22,539 nucleotides of DNA from CAZSDW01 sp964605705 (GTDB taxonomy: Bacteria > Fidelibacterota > UBA2242). Position numbers and translations under genes: made by a program. The stretch is taken from positions 1 through 22,539 of the forward strand of contig CAZSDW010000043.1 of assembly GCA_964605705.1 (NCBI GenBank). The letters are read 5' to 3'. A model generated the notes under the pieces. The model saw only the letters and a list, made by a program, of their open reading frames with translations. It was not told the DNA's origin and did not search any database. Of the stretch, positions 9,356 through 17,738 are shown one piece after another. The stretch's first letter is position 1; each line of letters begins with the position of its first letter.

Positions 9356-12300
9356 ATGGGTAGTCCTTTTAAGCAAAAAATAGTAATAATTAGTGTTTGT
9401 CTCCTGTTAGTGACTCCGATGGTTGCCGCCGGAGATTTAGTGATTAATGAAGTGATGTCATCGAATGCCAGTACAATTACTGATGAAGATGGAGATTACA
9501 CCGATTGGCTGGAGTTGTATAATAGCGGCAATTTATCCATCAATCTGTCCAATTACGGATTATCTGATGATAAAACTGAACCATTCAAATGGACATTCTC
9601 GGATGCATTTATCCAGGCAAAACAACATTTGCTGATTTTTGCCTCAGACAAAGACCGCCGTGTCCAGGATTCCTATTGGGAAACCATTATCAATCAGGGG
9701 GATATTTGGAAATATCGAATCGGCAGTCCGGATATTCCATCGGACTGGAATACGGTTGGTTTTCAGGATGCCGGCTGGTCGTCAGGTGTGAGTGGATTTG
9801 GTTATAGCGATGGTGATGATGCGACCGAATTGCCGGGTGGGACTATGTCCATATATATCCGCAAGGTTTTTACGGTTAATAATTTAGATGAGGTTCTACA
9901 GGTCATTCTACATGTTGACTTTGATGATGGATTTGTGGCATACCTGAATGGAGAGGAAATTGCCCGTGCGAATGTCTCCGGGAATCCACCTGCCTATAAT
10001 CAAGAGGCGAGTAGCCATGAAGCTGAAATGTACAATGGCGGTCTGCCGGAAATGTTCACAAATGATACCTACAAGTCATTCCTTCGGGAAGGTGACAATG
10101 TGCTGGCAATTCAAGGACACAATGTCAGTACAAGCTCGTCAGACCTTTCCCTGATACCGTTTCTGACATTAGGTCTTAATATGCTACCGGCAGATCCTCG
10201 TGGAACACCGGATTTTATGAAATTTGATAAACCGATGCTGCATACCAATTTTAAAATCAGTGCAGGTGGTGAAACATTAGTGCTTACCGATCCTGATGGA
10301 ATTCTTATCGATAAGACTGTAGTGCCGGCGTTAACGGCTGATATTTCCTGGGGCAGAAATCCGGATGGCGGTTCCGATTGGAATATGTCAGAAAATCCAA
10401 CTCCTGGCGAAAGCAATGACGGATCTGGTGCGATTGAATGGGCTACTGCGCCACAATTTTCAGATCCCGGTGGATTTTACAGCCGCTCAATTGTCCTGAC
10501 TTTAGCGAATGAAGCTGAAACCGGCACGATTCACTATACGCTTGATAGCTCGGAACCGACAACATCATCACCTGTTTACGGAAGTCCGATTGCAATCAAT
10601 GAGACAAAAGTCGTTAAGGCGAGAATATTTGCTCCGGGATTATTACCTGGTAAGACAATCACACAAACCTATTTTTTAGGAACTGACCATTCACTGCCGG
10701 TATTTTCACTGTCCACCGATCCGTATAATCTGTTTGATATTGATTACGGTATTTACATGCTGGGTACCAGCTATAACACTGACTCTCCGCAATATGGAGC
10801 GAATTTCTGGGAAGATTGGGAACGACCGATTCATATTGAATTTTTTGAACCGGACGGATCGCGCGGATTCAGCATGGATGCGGGAATCAAGATAATCGGT
10901 GGCTGGAGCCGGGCAAATCCACAGAAGTCTTTCTCCATTTTTGCACGAAGTGTTTATGGGTACAGTTCGATTAAATATCATCTGTTTCCGGATCGCCCAT
11001 TTGATGAATACGAAGCGTTTATTCTGAGGGATGGCGGCAACGACTGGCCCTATACCCACTTTGCGGAAGGCTTTGCTCATCGTCTGGTGGAAAATATTGA
11101 TATGGAGAATAGTGCTTTCAGACCTTGTGTCGTATATGTCAATGGTGAATACTGGGGTATCCTGAATCTCCGGGAAAAGCAGAATGAACATTATCTGGCA
11201 ATGTATTACGACGTTGATCCGGATAATGTCGATATGTTAGAATGGGATCGAAGCGTCATTAATGGCGATGCTCAGCATTACAATCATCTCTATAATTTTA
11301 TTGAAAATAATGATCTGCAGAATTCCACGAATTATGAATATGTCAAAACCCAGATGGATATCGATAATTTTATCGATTATATGGTCACGGAAATCTATCT
11401 TGATAATCGCGACTGGCCTGGTAATAATATTAAATACTGGCGCCCAAAAACAGAAAATGGCAAGTGGCGCTGGCTTCTGTATGACACGGACTTTGGCTTC
11501 GGCATTTATGATGGATACTCGGCTGGTTATAATACCTTGGAATTTGCCCTGGAACCGAATGGTCCCAGTTGGCCAAATCCACCTTGGTCAACCCTGTTTC
11601 TCCGAAAACTGGTTCAGAATGACGAATTTCGGGCAGCATTCATCAACCGATTTGCTGATTACTTTAATACAATTTTCAGCCCGGCTACTGCAACCGCTAA
11701 GATAAATGAGATTGTTCAATTGATTGAGTCAGAGATGCCGGCTCATGTCAATAAATGGAGTCAGCCGCATCCCGACTGGGCGGTGAGTAGTCTGTGGTGG
11801 AATAATATAGAAAATTGGTATAACAATATTCAGGGATTGCGAAATTTTGTAAATATCAGAGTAGAATACTTACGACAATATATCAGTATTCAGTTTGGAT
11901 TGCCCGGAACTGCGACGATTACATTGAATATATCCCCCGCAGGCAGCGGGAATGTGAATGTCAGTACCTTATTTATCAAAGATTATCCCTGGCAGGGAAT
12001 TTATTTCAGGGAGACACCAATTCAAATCACCGCGCTTCCTTATGATAATTTTAAATTTTCGCACTGGGAGGGACTCAGCACGTCAAATGCGGCTTCGATA
12101 TCGATTTCCCTGGAACGTAACGAAAACCTGGTTGCCGTATTTGAACCAGTGACCGATATACGTCAATCAGTAGTTATCAACGAAATCAATTACAATTCCC
12201 ATCCGGATTATAACTCTGAGGATTGGGTGGAATTGTATAATAACGGTGCACCGGCTAACCTGGCATGGTGGCAAATGAAAGATGCGAACGATAGTTTTTA

Positions 12301-12931
12301 TTTTCCCAATAATATAATGCTTGGACACAGTGAATTTTTAGTCGTATGCCGTGATACGGCTGCTTTTAAAACAATTTATTCGGATGTACATAATTGTATC
12401 GGTAACTTTCAATTCAAACTGAACAGGACGGGCGAAACGATTCAAATCTGTGACAACCTCGGATCTGTGATTGATTCAGTAAAATACGCTAACCGGTTTC
12501 CCTGGCCGATAATGCCCGATGGCGGCGGTTCAACCCTTGAATTGAAGAATCCGAATATGAACAATTCCCTGTCTTATGCCTGGATGGCTTCTGAGAGTAG
12601 AGGGACGCCGGGCAGAGCGAATGACAATTTGGTGACTCCGGTGGCAGATACTGATCGTAGTTTGATTGAATCGTTCAGGCTATTTCCCAATTATCCCAAT
12701 CCATTTAACGCCTCTACGACGATCCATTTTGAAGTTGCGGAAATGTCGCAGGTGAATGTATCTGTCTATAATCTACGCGGTCAGTTGGTAGAAGTTATCC
12801 TGAATGATCAGGTTTCACCGGGATATCACCAGATCAAGTGGGATGCCGGTCATCTGAGCACCGGATTATATTTATACAAAATTTCGGCAGGAGATCATTT
12901 CGTAACGGCTAAGTGCCTGTTAATCAAGTAA
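9356..12931 (+). CDS. Secreted CotH-kinase/lamin-tail-domain protein with T9SS sorting domain
   Basis: A 1191-residue exported paralogue of the protein at 332-4960. A signal peptide at 1-26 (VIISVCLLLVTPMVAAG) is followed by a lamin-tail domain (27-102 and 283-353) that is split by a jelly-roll-like module (about 103-277, IWKYRIGSP ... DFDDGFVAYLNGEEIAR). Next come a chitobiase C-terminal-like module (365-443, HYTLDSSEP), a CotH-kinase domain (447-848) with VNGEYWGILNLREK at 595-608, DIDNFIDY at 668-675 and YDTDFGF at 709-715, an uninterrupted InlB-like repeat (854-932, ending ENLVAVFEP), a second lamin-tail domain (938-1089) and a Por-secretion tail from 1106 with LFPNYPNPFNASTT. It lacks the beta-helix of the first paralogue. 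D670, D710 and D712 match the candidate catalytic acids of the other protein. The ATG at 9356 is supported by the signal peptide, but no SD precedes it. It is probably a cell-surface or released protein; kinase activity is inferred from the family. Confidence 0.88.
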   Translation: MGSPFKQKIVIISVCLLLVTPMVAAGDLVINEVMSSNASTITDEDGDYTDWLELYNSGNLSINLSNYGLSDDKTEPFKWTFSDAFIQAKQHLLIFASDKDRRVQDSYWETIINQGDIWKYRIGSPDIPSDWNTVGFQDAGWSSGVSGFGYSDGDDATELPGGTMSIYIRKVFTVNNLDEVLQVILHVDFDDGFVAYLNGEEIARANVSGNPPAYNQEASSHEAEMYNGGLPEMFTNDTYKSFLREGDNVLAIQGHNVSTSSSDLSLIPFLTLGLNMLPADPRGTPDFMKFDKPMLHTNFKISAGGETLVLTDPDGILIDKTVVPALTADISWGRNPDGGSDWNMSENPTPGESNDGSGAIEWATAPQFSDPGGFYSRSIVLTLANEAETGTIHYTLDSSEPTTSSPVYGSPIAINETKVVKARIFAPGLLPGKTITQTYFLGTDHSLPVFSLSTDPYNLFDIDYGIYMLGTSYNTDSPQYGANFWEDWERPIHIEFFEPDGSRGFSMDAGIKIIGGWSRANPQKSFSIFARSVYGYSSIKYHLFPDRPFDEYEAFILRDGGNDWPYTHFAEGFAHRLVENIDMENSAFRPCVVYVNGEYWGILNLREKQNEHYLAMYYDVDPDNVDMLEWDRSVINGDAQHYNHLYNFIENNDLQNSTNYEYVKTQMDIDNFIDYMVTEIYLDNRDWPGNNIKYWRPKTENGKWRWLLYDTDFGFGIYDGYSAGYNTLEFALEPNGPSWPNPPWSTLFLRKLVQNDEFRAAFINRFADYFNTIFSPATATAKINEIVQLIESEMPAHVNKWSQPHPDWAVSSLWWNNIENWYNNIQGLRNFVNIRVEYLRQYISIQFGLPGTATITLNISPAGSGNVNVSTLFIKDYPWQGIYFRETPIQITALPYDNFKFSHWEGLSTSNAASISISLERNENLVAVFEPVTDIRQSVVINEINYNSHPDYNSEDWVELYNNGAPANLAWWQMKDANDSFYFPNNIMLGHSEFLVVCRDTAAFKTIYSDVHNCIGNFQFKLNRTGETIQICDNLGSVIDSVKYANRFPWPIMPDGGGSTLELKNPNMNNSLSYAWMASESRGTPGRANDNLVTPVADTDRSLIESFRLFPNYPNPFNASTTIHFEVAEMSQVNVSVYNLRGQLVEVILNDQVSPGYHQIKWDAGHLSTGLYLYKISAGDHFVTAKCLLIK

Positions 12932-13080
12932 AGTCAAAGTTTTTTAAACTATATTTTATTTCAGTCCTTGTATCGAATAATTCCTTGATTCACAATTGAA
13001 GGAGTACTATTTTCCGGTACATTTAAGTGTCGGTCATGCTTGATCATAAGTATATAAAATATTGATGGAGTGAATCTTGT

Positions 13081-13977
13081 ATGTTTGGTGGAATCGAAGC
13101 CGGAGGGACGAAATTCGTCTGTGCCGTCGGAACAAGACCGGAAAATTTACATAATGAGGTCCGATTTGAGACGACTACACCTGATGAAACCATAAACCGG
13201 GTAGTTGATTACTTTCAAAAGCAGAATACGATTGAGCCATTGGACGCGATCGGAATCGGTTCTTTCGGACCCGTGGACCTGGATCGAAAATCCAGGACTT
13301 ACGGCTATATTACATCCACACCTAAGTTGGACTGGCAAAATACCGATATCGTCGGAAGAATCCGGAATGCTTTAAAAATTCCAATCGCGTTTGATACGGA
13401 TGTCAATGCCGCTGCACAGGCTGAATGGGAATGGGGAGCCGCCCGGGGATTGACCGATTTTATTTATCTCACAATCGGTACCGGTATAGGTGGAGGTGGC
13501 ATGCTGAATGGCAGCTTGATACATGGTCTCTCACATCCTGAAATGGGACATATTTTGCTTCCCCATGATCGACAAATCGATCCATACGAAGGAAACTGCC
13601 CGTTCCACAAAGATTGTTTCGAGGGGCTGGCGTCGGGTCCGGCTATTGAAAAACGCTGGGGAGTGCCGGGACAGAATTTACCTGCCGATCACAAAGCCTG
13701 GCAACTGGAAGCGGAATATATCGCGCTGGCTTGTGTGAATTATATCTGTACATTGTCACCGCAGCGAATCATCCTGGGCGGCGGCGTAATGAGCAGGAGA
13801 AACTTACTTCCGTCAATTCATCGTAAAACACAACAAATTCTGAACAACTACATTTATGATCCTCAGATAATTAAAAAAATCGATAGTTATATTGTCTTGC
13901 CGGGATTGGGGAACAAAGCGGGGATCGCCGGCGCAATTGCCTTAGCACGCTGCCTGACTGAAGATAATGAGAAGTAA
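13081..13977 (+). CDS. ROK-family fructokinase
   Basis: A 298-residue cytoplasmic sugar kinase that phosphorylates fructose (or a related hexose) with ATP, EC 2.7.1.4 by family. The N-terminal phosphate loop GGIEAGGTKF is at 3-12, GIGSFGPVDL at 58-67 and the catalytic Asp107 in FDTDVNAAA. TIGTGIGGGGMLNG follows at 131-144. The zinc-binding segment that marks the fructokinase branch is complete: HPEMGH with His157, then CPFHKDC with Cys173, His176 and Cys179, followed by FEGLASGPA. RIILGGGVM near 260 is the late nucleotide-binding motif. Length is normal for the family. The start has GGAG at 13066-13069, 11 nt upstream. It lies after the surface island and may feed released sugar into glycolysis, but no transporter is seen. 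Fructose is preferred over glucose or mannose because of the GGIEAGGTK plus zinc pattern. Confidence 0.88.
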   Translation: MFGGIEAGGTKFVCAVGTRPENLHNEVRFETTTPDETINRVVDYFQKQNTIEPLDAIGIGSFGPVDLDRKSRTYGYITSTPKLDWQNTDIVGRIRNALKIPIAFDTDVNAAAQAEWEWGAARGLTDFIYLTIGTGIGGGGMLNGSLIHGLSHPEMGHILLPHDRQIDPYEGNCPFHKDCFEGLASGPAIEKRWGVPGQNLPADHKAWQLEAEYIALACVNYICTLSPQRIILGGGVMSRRNLLPSIHRKTQQILNNYIYDPQIIKKIDSYIVLPGLGNKAGIAGAIALARCLTEDNEK

Positions 13978-14287
13978 TACTTGAGAAGTAGAGCGGCAGA
14001 TTGAAAAATGATGGCAAAATTTGTGATGAATGAAAAAGATGGTGTATCCGAAAACGAATGCCTATCTGTCAGATTCAGTGATATCGGGTGTCTTGAGTCT
14101 GCCGTATTGTCCAGCCCTGACTCTGGCACAACCTTTGTAAAAGACGGATTGCTTTTTTAAAATAACACTTTAAATACTGTGGAAGACTCGAAACATTAAA
14201 GATGATTTTGAGTACTATTAACATTTTGATAAACAAAAACGGTAGCAACCAGATTTATAATGCTACAAATTGAAAGGAGAATAGGAT
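13978..14287. other. Upstream region of groESL, no confident gene
   Basis: The 310 bases between the fructokinase and groES hold no gene I can support. An open frame at 14008-14160 (50 codons, MMAKFVMNEKDG... ending GLLF) has no SD and no recognisable motif, so it is not called. The groES promoter should lie in the AT-rich right half. A possible weak promoter is TTGAGT (14208-14213) with a 16-nt spacer and TAAACA (14230-14235). A CIRCE operator (TTAGCACTC-N9-GAGTGCTAA) was looked for and not found, and no sigma32-type CTTGAA/CCCAT pair is evident. The heat-shock control of groESL here therefore remains unread. Confidence 0.4.
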
Positions 14288-14575
14288 ATGGCAATTAAAC
14301 CTTTAGCAGATAGAGTGGTCGTAAAGCCATCTGAAGCGGAAGAGAAAACGTCTGGCGGGATTATTCTTCCGGACACTGCAAAGGAAAAACCTCAAGAGGG
14401 TACAGTCATTGCGGTTGGACCAGGAAAAATCAGTGATAGTGGCGCAAAAGTTGCGATGGAAGTCAAAGTCGGTAATAAAATTCTGTACGGAAAATATTCC
14501 GGAACCGAAGTCACAATTGATGGTGTTGAACATCTAATTATGAGAGAAAGTGATATCTTAGCGATTATCAGCTAA
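14288..14575 (+). CDS. groES: Co-chaperonin GroES
   Basis: A 95-residue co-chaperonin that caps the GroEL ring and drives ATP-dependent protein folding in the cytoplasm. The family pattern runs throughout: IKPLADRVVVKPSEAEEKT at the start, the mobile-loop segment with SGGIILPDTAKEKP, then GTVIAVGPGK, VKVGNKILYGKYSGTEV and the ending LIMRESDILAII. The length is normal. GAAAGGAG (14272-14279) lies just upstream of the ATG. groEL starts 20 nt after the stop, the standard bicistronic groES-groEL arrangement. Confidence 0.97.
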   Translation: MAIKPLADRVVVKPSEAEEKTSGGIILPDTAKEKPQEGTVIAVGPGKISDSGAKVAMEVKVGNKILYGKYSGTEVTIDGVEHLIMRESDILAIIS

Positions 14576-14595
14576 GATAGAAAGGAGCATACATA

Positions 14596-16227
14596 ATGGC
14601 AAAACAGATTGAATATGATGTTAAAGCAAGATCGGCTCTTAAAGAGGGCGTTGACAAATTAGCAAATGCTGTCAAAGTTACTCTCGGTCCCAAGGGACGG
14701 AATGTAGTGATCGAAAAGAAATTCGGTTCACCGACGATTACCAAAGATGGTGTGACCGTCGCGAAAGAGATCGACCTTGAAGATAAAAACGAGAATATTG
14801 GCGCCCAGATGGTCAAAGAAGTTGCATCAAAAACTTCAGACATTGCGGGTGATGGTACGACAACTGCTACCGTTCTCGCTCAGGCGATTATTGCCGAAGG
14901 TCTCAAGAATGTGACTGCCGGTGCAGATCCGATGGAAATTAAAAGAGGGATTGATGCCGCTGCTGCGGAAGTCGTCAAAGGTCTGAAAGAGATAAGCAAA
15001 GAGGTTACTGGCAGCAAAGAGAAAATTGCCCAGGTAGGTGCAATTTCCGCTAATAACGATAAAGTTATTGGTGATTTAATTTCCGACGCGATGGAAAAAG
15101 TCGGTAAAGATGGTGTTATCACCGTGGAAGAATCCAAATCGACCGATACCGGTCTGAGAGTTGTCGAGGGAATGCAGTTCGATCGTGGCTACCTGTCCGC
15201 ATATTTTGTAACCAATGCCGATGCCATGGAAGCAGTGTTGGATGATCCGTATATATTGATCTATGATAAAAAAATTAGTGCAATGAAAGACCTTCTGCCG
15301 ATTCTTGAAAAAGTTTCCCAGATGGGCAGACCGCTTATGATCATTGCCGAAGATATTGAAGGCGAAGCGCTGGCGACATTAGTTGTGAACAAACTGAGAG
15401 GCACTCTGCGGGTGGCTGCCGTAAAAGCACCTGGATTTGGCGATCGCCGCAAAGCGATGCTGGAAGATATCGGCGTTTTAACCGGTGGGACCGTTATTTC
15501 TGAAGAACGTGGTTTTAAACTGGAAAATGCAACGGTCTCTTATCTTGGCTCTGCCAAACGCATAACGATTGATAAAGACAATACAACTATCGTTGAAGGC
15601 GCTGGTAAATCCGATGATATTAAAGGTCGTATCAAACAGATCAAAGCCCAGGTTGAATCTTCGACTTCTGATTATGATAAAGAAAAACTTCAGGAACGTC
15701 TGGCAAAATTATCCGGCGGCGTTGCGGTTCTGGAAGTTGGTGCCGCAACCGAAGTTGAGATGAAAGAGAAAAAAGCCCGTGTTGAAGATGCTCTGCATGC
15801 GACTCGTGCGGCTGTTGAAGAAGGGATCGTTCCTGGTGGAGGCGTGGCTCTGTTAAGAGTTCTGCCGAGACTTGATAAACTGGAAGTTACCGGTGATCAG
15901 GCTGTCGGTGTCAGGATTGTCAAGAGAGCAATCGAAGAGCCGATTCGTCAGATTGCCAAGAATGCCGGTCACGAACCATCAATTGTTGTCCAGAAAGTTA
16001 AAGAAGGCAAAGACGATTTTGGATTCGATGCCTATAAAGAGGAGTATGTCAATCTCTTTCAAGCCGGTATCATCGATCCGACAAAAGTTGTCCGGATTGC
16101 CATTGAGAATTCAGCCAGTATTGCTGGATTATTACTGACAACCGAAGCAATTATTTCAGAAATACCGGAAAAGGAACCGTCAGGACCTGCCATGCCTCCG
16201 GGTGGCGGTATGGGCGGAATGTATTAA
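14596..16227 (+). CDS. groEL: Chaperonin GroEL (60 kDa)
   Basis: A 543-residue group I chaperonin that forms the double heptameric folding chamber with GroES. It aligns with the family from end to end: KVTLGPKGRNVVIEKKFGSP near the N-terminus, ITKDGVTVAKEI with the ATPase Asp51, AGDGTTTATVLAQ (Asp86-Thr90, nucleotide binding), the apical domain with KAPGFGDRRKAMLEDIGVLT, and VEDALHATRAAVEEGIVPGGG carrying the second catalytic Asp. The C-terminus is a short Gly-Met tail (PPGGGMGGMY), ending in Tyr. The SD GAAAGGAG is at 14580-14587. It is co-transcribed with groES and followed by its own terminator. Nothing suggests a divergent or specialised copy, so it is probably the main chaperonin. Confidence 0.98.
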   Translation: MAKQIEYDVKARSALKEGVDKLANAVKVTLGPKGRNVVIEKKFGSPTITKDGVTVAKEIDLEDKNENIGAQMVKEVASKTSDIAGDGTTTATVLAQAIIAEGLKNVTAGADPMEIKRGIDAAAAEVVKGLKEISKEVTGSKEKIAQVGAISANNDKVIGDLISDAMEKVGKDGVITVEESKSTDTGLRVVEGMQFDRGYLSAYFVTNADAMEAVLDDPYILIYDKKISAMKDLLPILEKVSQMGRPLMIIAEDIEGEALATLVVNKLRGTLRVAAVKAPGFGDRRKAMLEDIGVLTGGTVISEERGFKLENATVSYLGSAKRITIDKDNTTIVEGAGKSDDIKGRIKQIKAQVESSTSDYDKEKLQERLAKLSGGVAVLEVGAATEVEMKEKKARVEDALHATRAAVEEGIVPGGGVALLRVLPRLDKLEVTGDQAVGVRIVKRAIEEPIRQIAKNAGHEPSIVVQKVKEGKDDFGFDAYKEEYVNLFQAGIIDPTKVVRIAIENSASIAGLLLTTEAIISEIPEKEPSGPAMPPGGGMGGMY

Positions 16228-16247
16228 AATCCGGCTATGGATAATTT

Positions 16248-16280
16248 GGGCTATTTCATTTTTGGAATAGCCCATTTTTA
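16248..16280 (+). terminator. Intrinsic terminator after groEL
   Basis: An 8-bp stem (GGGCTATT at 16248-16255 with AATAGCCC at 16266-16273), a 10-nt loop and an ATTTTTA tract. It lies 20 nt after the groEL stop and separates groESL from the downstream coiled-coil gene. Confidence 0.85.
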
Positions 16281-16369
16281 TTTCCGAAGAGCTGTGCATT
16301 TTTTTACAGAATTACTTGATTTAATGACTGAGTAAAGATATATTGCAATCATAAAAAACAGGAGGATAA

Positions 16370-16753
16370 ATGGCAAATTTATGGGGTGACATAAAGAAGG
16401 GCTTAGGCGAATGGGTCACAAAAGCTGCTGATAAAGCCGGTGAGTTTACACGTGAGGCGGCTGACAAGGCGGAAGAAGTCACGAAATTGGGTAAAGTAAA
16501 ATTAGATATTTTCCAGATTAAACGGGACATCGAAAAACAGTTCTCGGAACTTGGTGGCACAGTCTATCAACTGATAGAGGATAAAAAAACCAAGGATTTT
16601 GAGAAAAATGAAAATGTCAAGGCATGTCTCACCGCGATTTCCGATCTTGAAAAAAAATTAAAAGAAAAAGAAAAGCAATACAAATCGATTCAGGAAACAA
16701 GCAAGGCTGGCAAGGAAAAGAGCAGCAAAGCGGAAGCAGCTAAAGAAGAGTAA
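16370..16753 (+). CDS. Small charged amphipathic coiled-coil protein
   Basis: A 127-residue protein of unknown function with no signal peptide or membrane segment. Residues 1-45 form an amphipathic, Ala/Lys/Glu-rich repeat (KAADKAGEF, EAADKAEEV). Residues about 45-80 carry a more ordered segment with KLDIFQIKRDIEKQFSELGG and VYQLIEDKK, and about 85-127 is a Lys/Glu coiled coil ending KAEAAKEE. It resembles short helical proteins of the YtxH or phasin-like kind only in composition, and no homology is claimed. The start is well supported by CAGGAGG at 16360-16366. It lies between the groEL terminator and a sigma-factor gene, 29 nt before the latter, and may be co-transcribed with it. A stress-related role is only a guess from position. 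Confidence 0.75.
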   Translation: MANLWGDIKKGLGEWVTKAADKAGEFTREAADKAEEVTKLGKVKLDIFQIKRDIEKQFSELGGTVYQLIEDKKTKDFEKNENVKACLTAISDLEKKLKEKEKQYKSIQETSKAGKEKSSKAEAAKEE

Positions 16754-16782
16754 TATTTTCCACCTGGTTTAATCCTTTATTG

Positions 16783-17646
16783 ATGAAAAAAAGCGGGTCA
16801 ATAAAAAACCTTCCCCTATTCTATAGTCATGCCCTGAAAAGATATTTCGAAGAGATTAGTCATGAGGAGCCCCTGACTCCCGAAGAGGAAATTGAACTCG
16901 CTGCCAAAGTAAAACAGGGGGATTCTCAGGCACTTGATAAATTATTGCGGGCAAATCTACGCTTTGTTGTTTCTGTTGCGAAAAAGTACCAGAATCACGG
17001 ATTGTCACTGGAAGATCTGATCAATGAAGGAAATATCGGCTTAATCAAAGCCGCCCAGCGATTTGATGAAACCAGGGGATTTAAATTTATCTCCTACGCG
17101 GTCTGGTGGATTCGGCAGACCATTCTTCAATCGATATCCGAATATTCCCGTCTTATCAGGTTGCCGCTGAATATTGTTGGCAATTTGAATAAAATCACCC
17201 GGATTACATCGGAATTTGAACAGGAATATGAACGTGAACCAACCTCTGAAGAAATTGAGGATATTCTGGTTCACGAGAATATCGATCTGGATGTCGCCAG
17301 ACAACTGACGGAAGGAACTTTAAGTATTGATTCACCATTGGGACGGGACGGGAGTGGTACGCTTCAGGATATTTTATGCGGTCAGGAAGAGTACGAACCG
17401 GGGAGGCTCTTGACAGAGGAGTCATTCCATCTGGAAATTAAACGGGCATTACGCAGTCTGGATAAACGTGAAGCAAGGATTATTCGACTGTATTTTGGAA
17501 TTGATCAGGAATTACCCATGACACTGGATGAAATTGGCAGTATCATGAATCTGACTCGTGAGAGAGTCCGCCAGGTGAAAGAAAAAGCACTTCGAAAACT
17601 GCGACATGCATCAAGAGCCCTTTATCTAAAAGGTTATCTGGGTTAA
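16783..17646 (+). CDS. RNA polymerase sigma factor, RpoD/SigA type, short form
   Basis: A 287-residue sigma70-family factor that directs core RNA polymerase to promoters. Region 1.2 (about 15-45, LKRYFEEISHEEPLTPEEEI) leads into region 2 (LLRANLRFVVSVAKKYQNHG, DLINEGNIGLIKAAQRFD, FKFISYAVWWIRQTILQSI), region 3 (SRLIRLPLNIVGNLNKI, EREPTSEEIEDIL) and region 4 with the helix-turn-helix (MTLDEIGSIMNLTRERVRQV). Region 1.1 is absent, as in primary sigma factors of Bacteroidetes-type lineages, so it is probably the housekeeping or a close group 2 factor. The ATG at 16783 is preferred over the TTG at 16780 that overlaps it in frame; no SD is present for either. The upstream coiled-coil gene ends 29 nt before. 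A strong promoter for the next gene begins right after the stop. Confidence 0.92.
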   Translation: MKKSGSIKNLPLFYSHALKRYFEEISHEEPLTPEEEIELAAKVKQGDSQALDKLLRANLRFVVSVAKKYQNHGLSLEDLINEGNIGLIKAAQRFDETRGFKFISYAVWWIRQTILQSISEYSRLIRLPLNIVGNLNKITRITSEFEQEYEREPTSEEIEDILVHENIDLDVARQLTEGTLSIDSPLGRDGSGTLQDILCGQEEYEPGRLLTEESFHLEIKRALRSLDKREARIIRLYFGIDQELPMTLDEIGSIMNLTRERVRQVKEKALRKLRHASRALYLKGYLG

Positions 17647-17657
17647 TAAAAAAAATG

Positions 17658-17686
17658 TTGACAAAGTGTTTACATTTTATTAAAAT
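17658..17686 (+). promoter_or_regulatory. Near-consensus sigma70 promoter for the M23 peptidase gene
   Basis: TTGACA at 17658-17663 matches the -35 consensus exactly. A 17-nt spacer leads to TAAAAT at 17681-17686, which matches TATAAT at five of six positions. It lies between the sigma-factor stop (17646) and the M23 start (17739) and predicts a transcript start near 17693. It is the clearest promoter in the window and implies that region 2.4/4.2 recognition follows the ordinary sigma70 rule here. Confidence 0.8.
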
Positions 17687-17738
17687 GCACCATAATTAAT
17701 ATGCGGGGTCGGTAAAATAGACAGTTGTTATTGGAATA

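Noticed and set aside
14008..14160. Small 50-codon ORF upstream of groES
   Set aside because: No SD, no recognisable motif and no conservation evidence; it could be chance in the leader region.
14161..14287. CIRCE operator upstream of groES
   Set aside because: The only hint is GACTC and GAGT spaced about 20 nt apart. The canonical 9-bp arms with a 9-nt spacer are absent.
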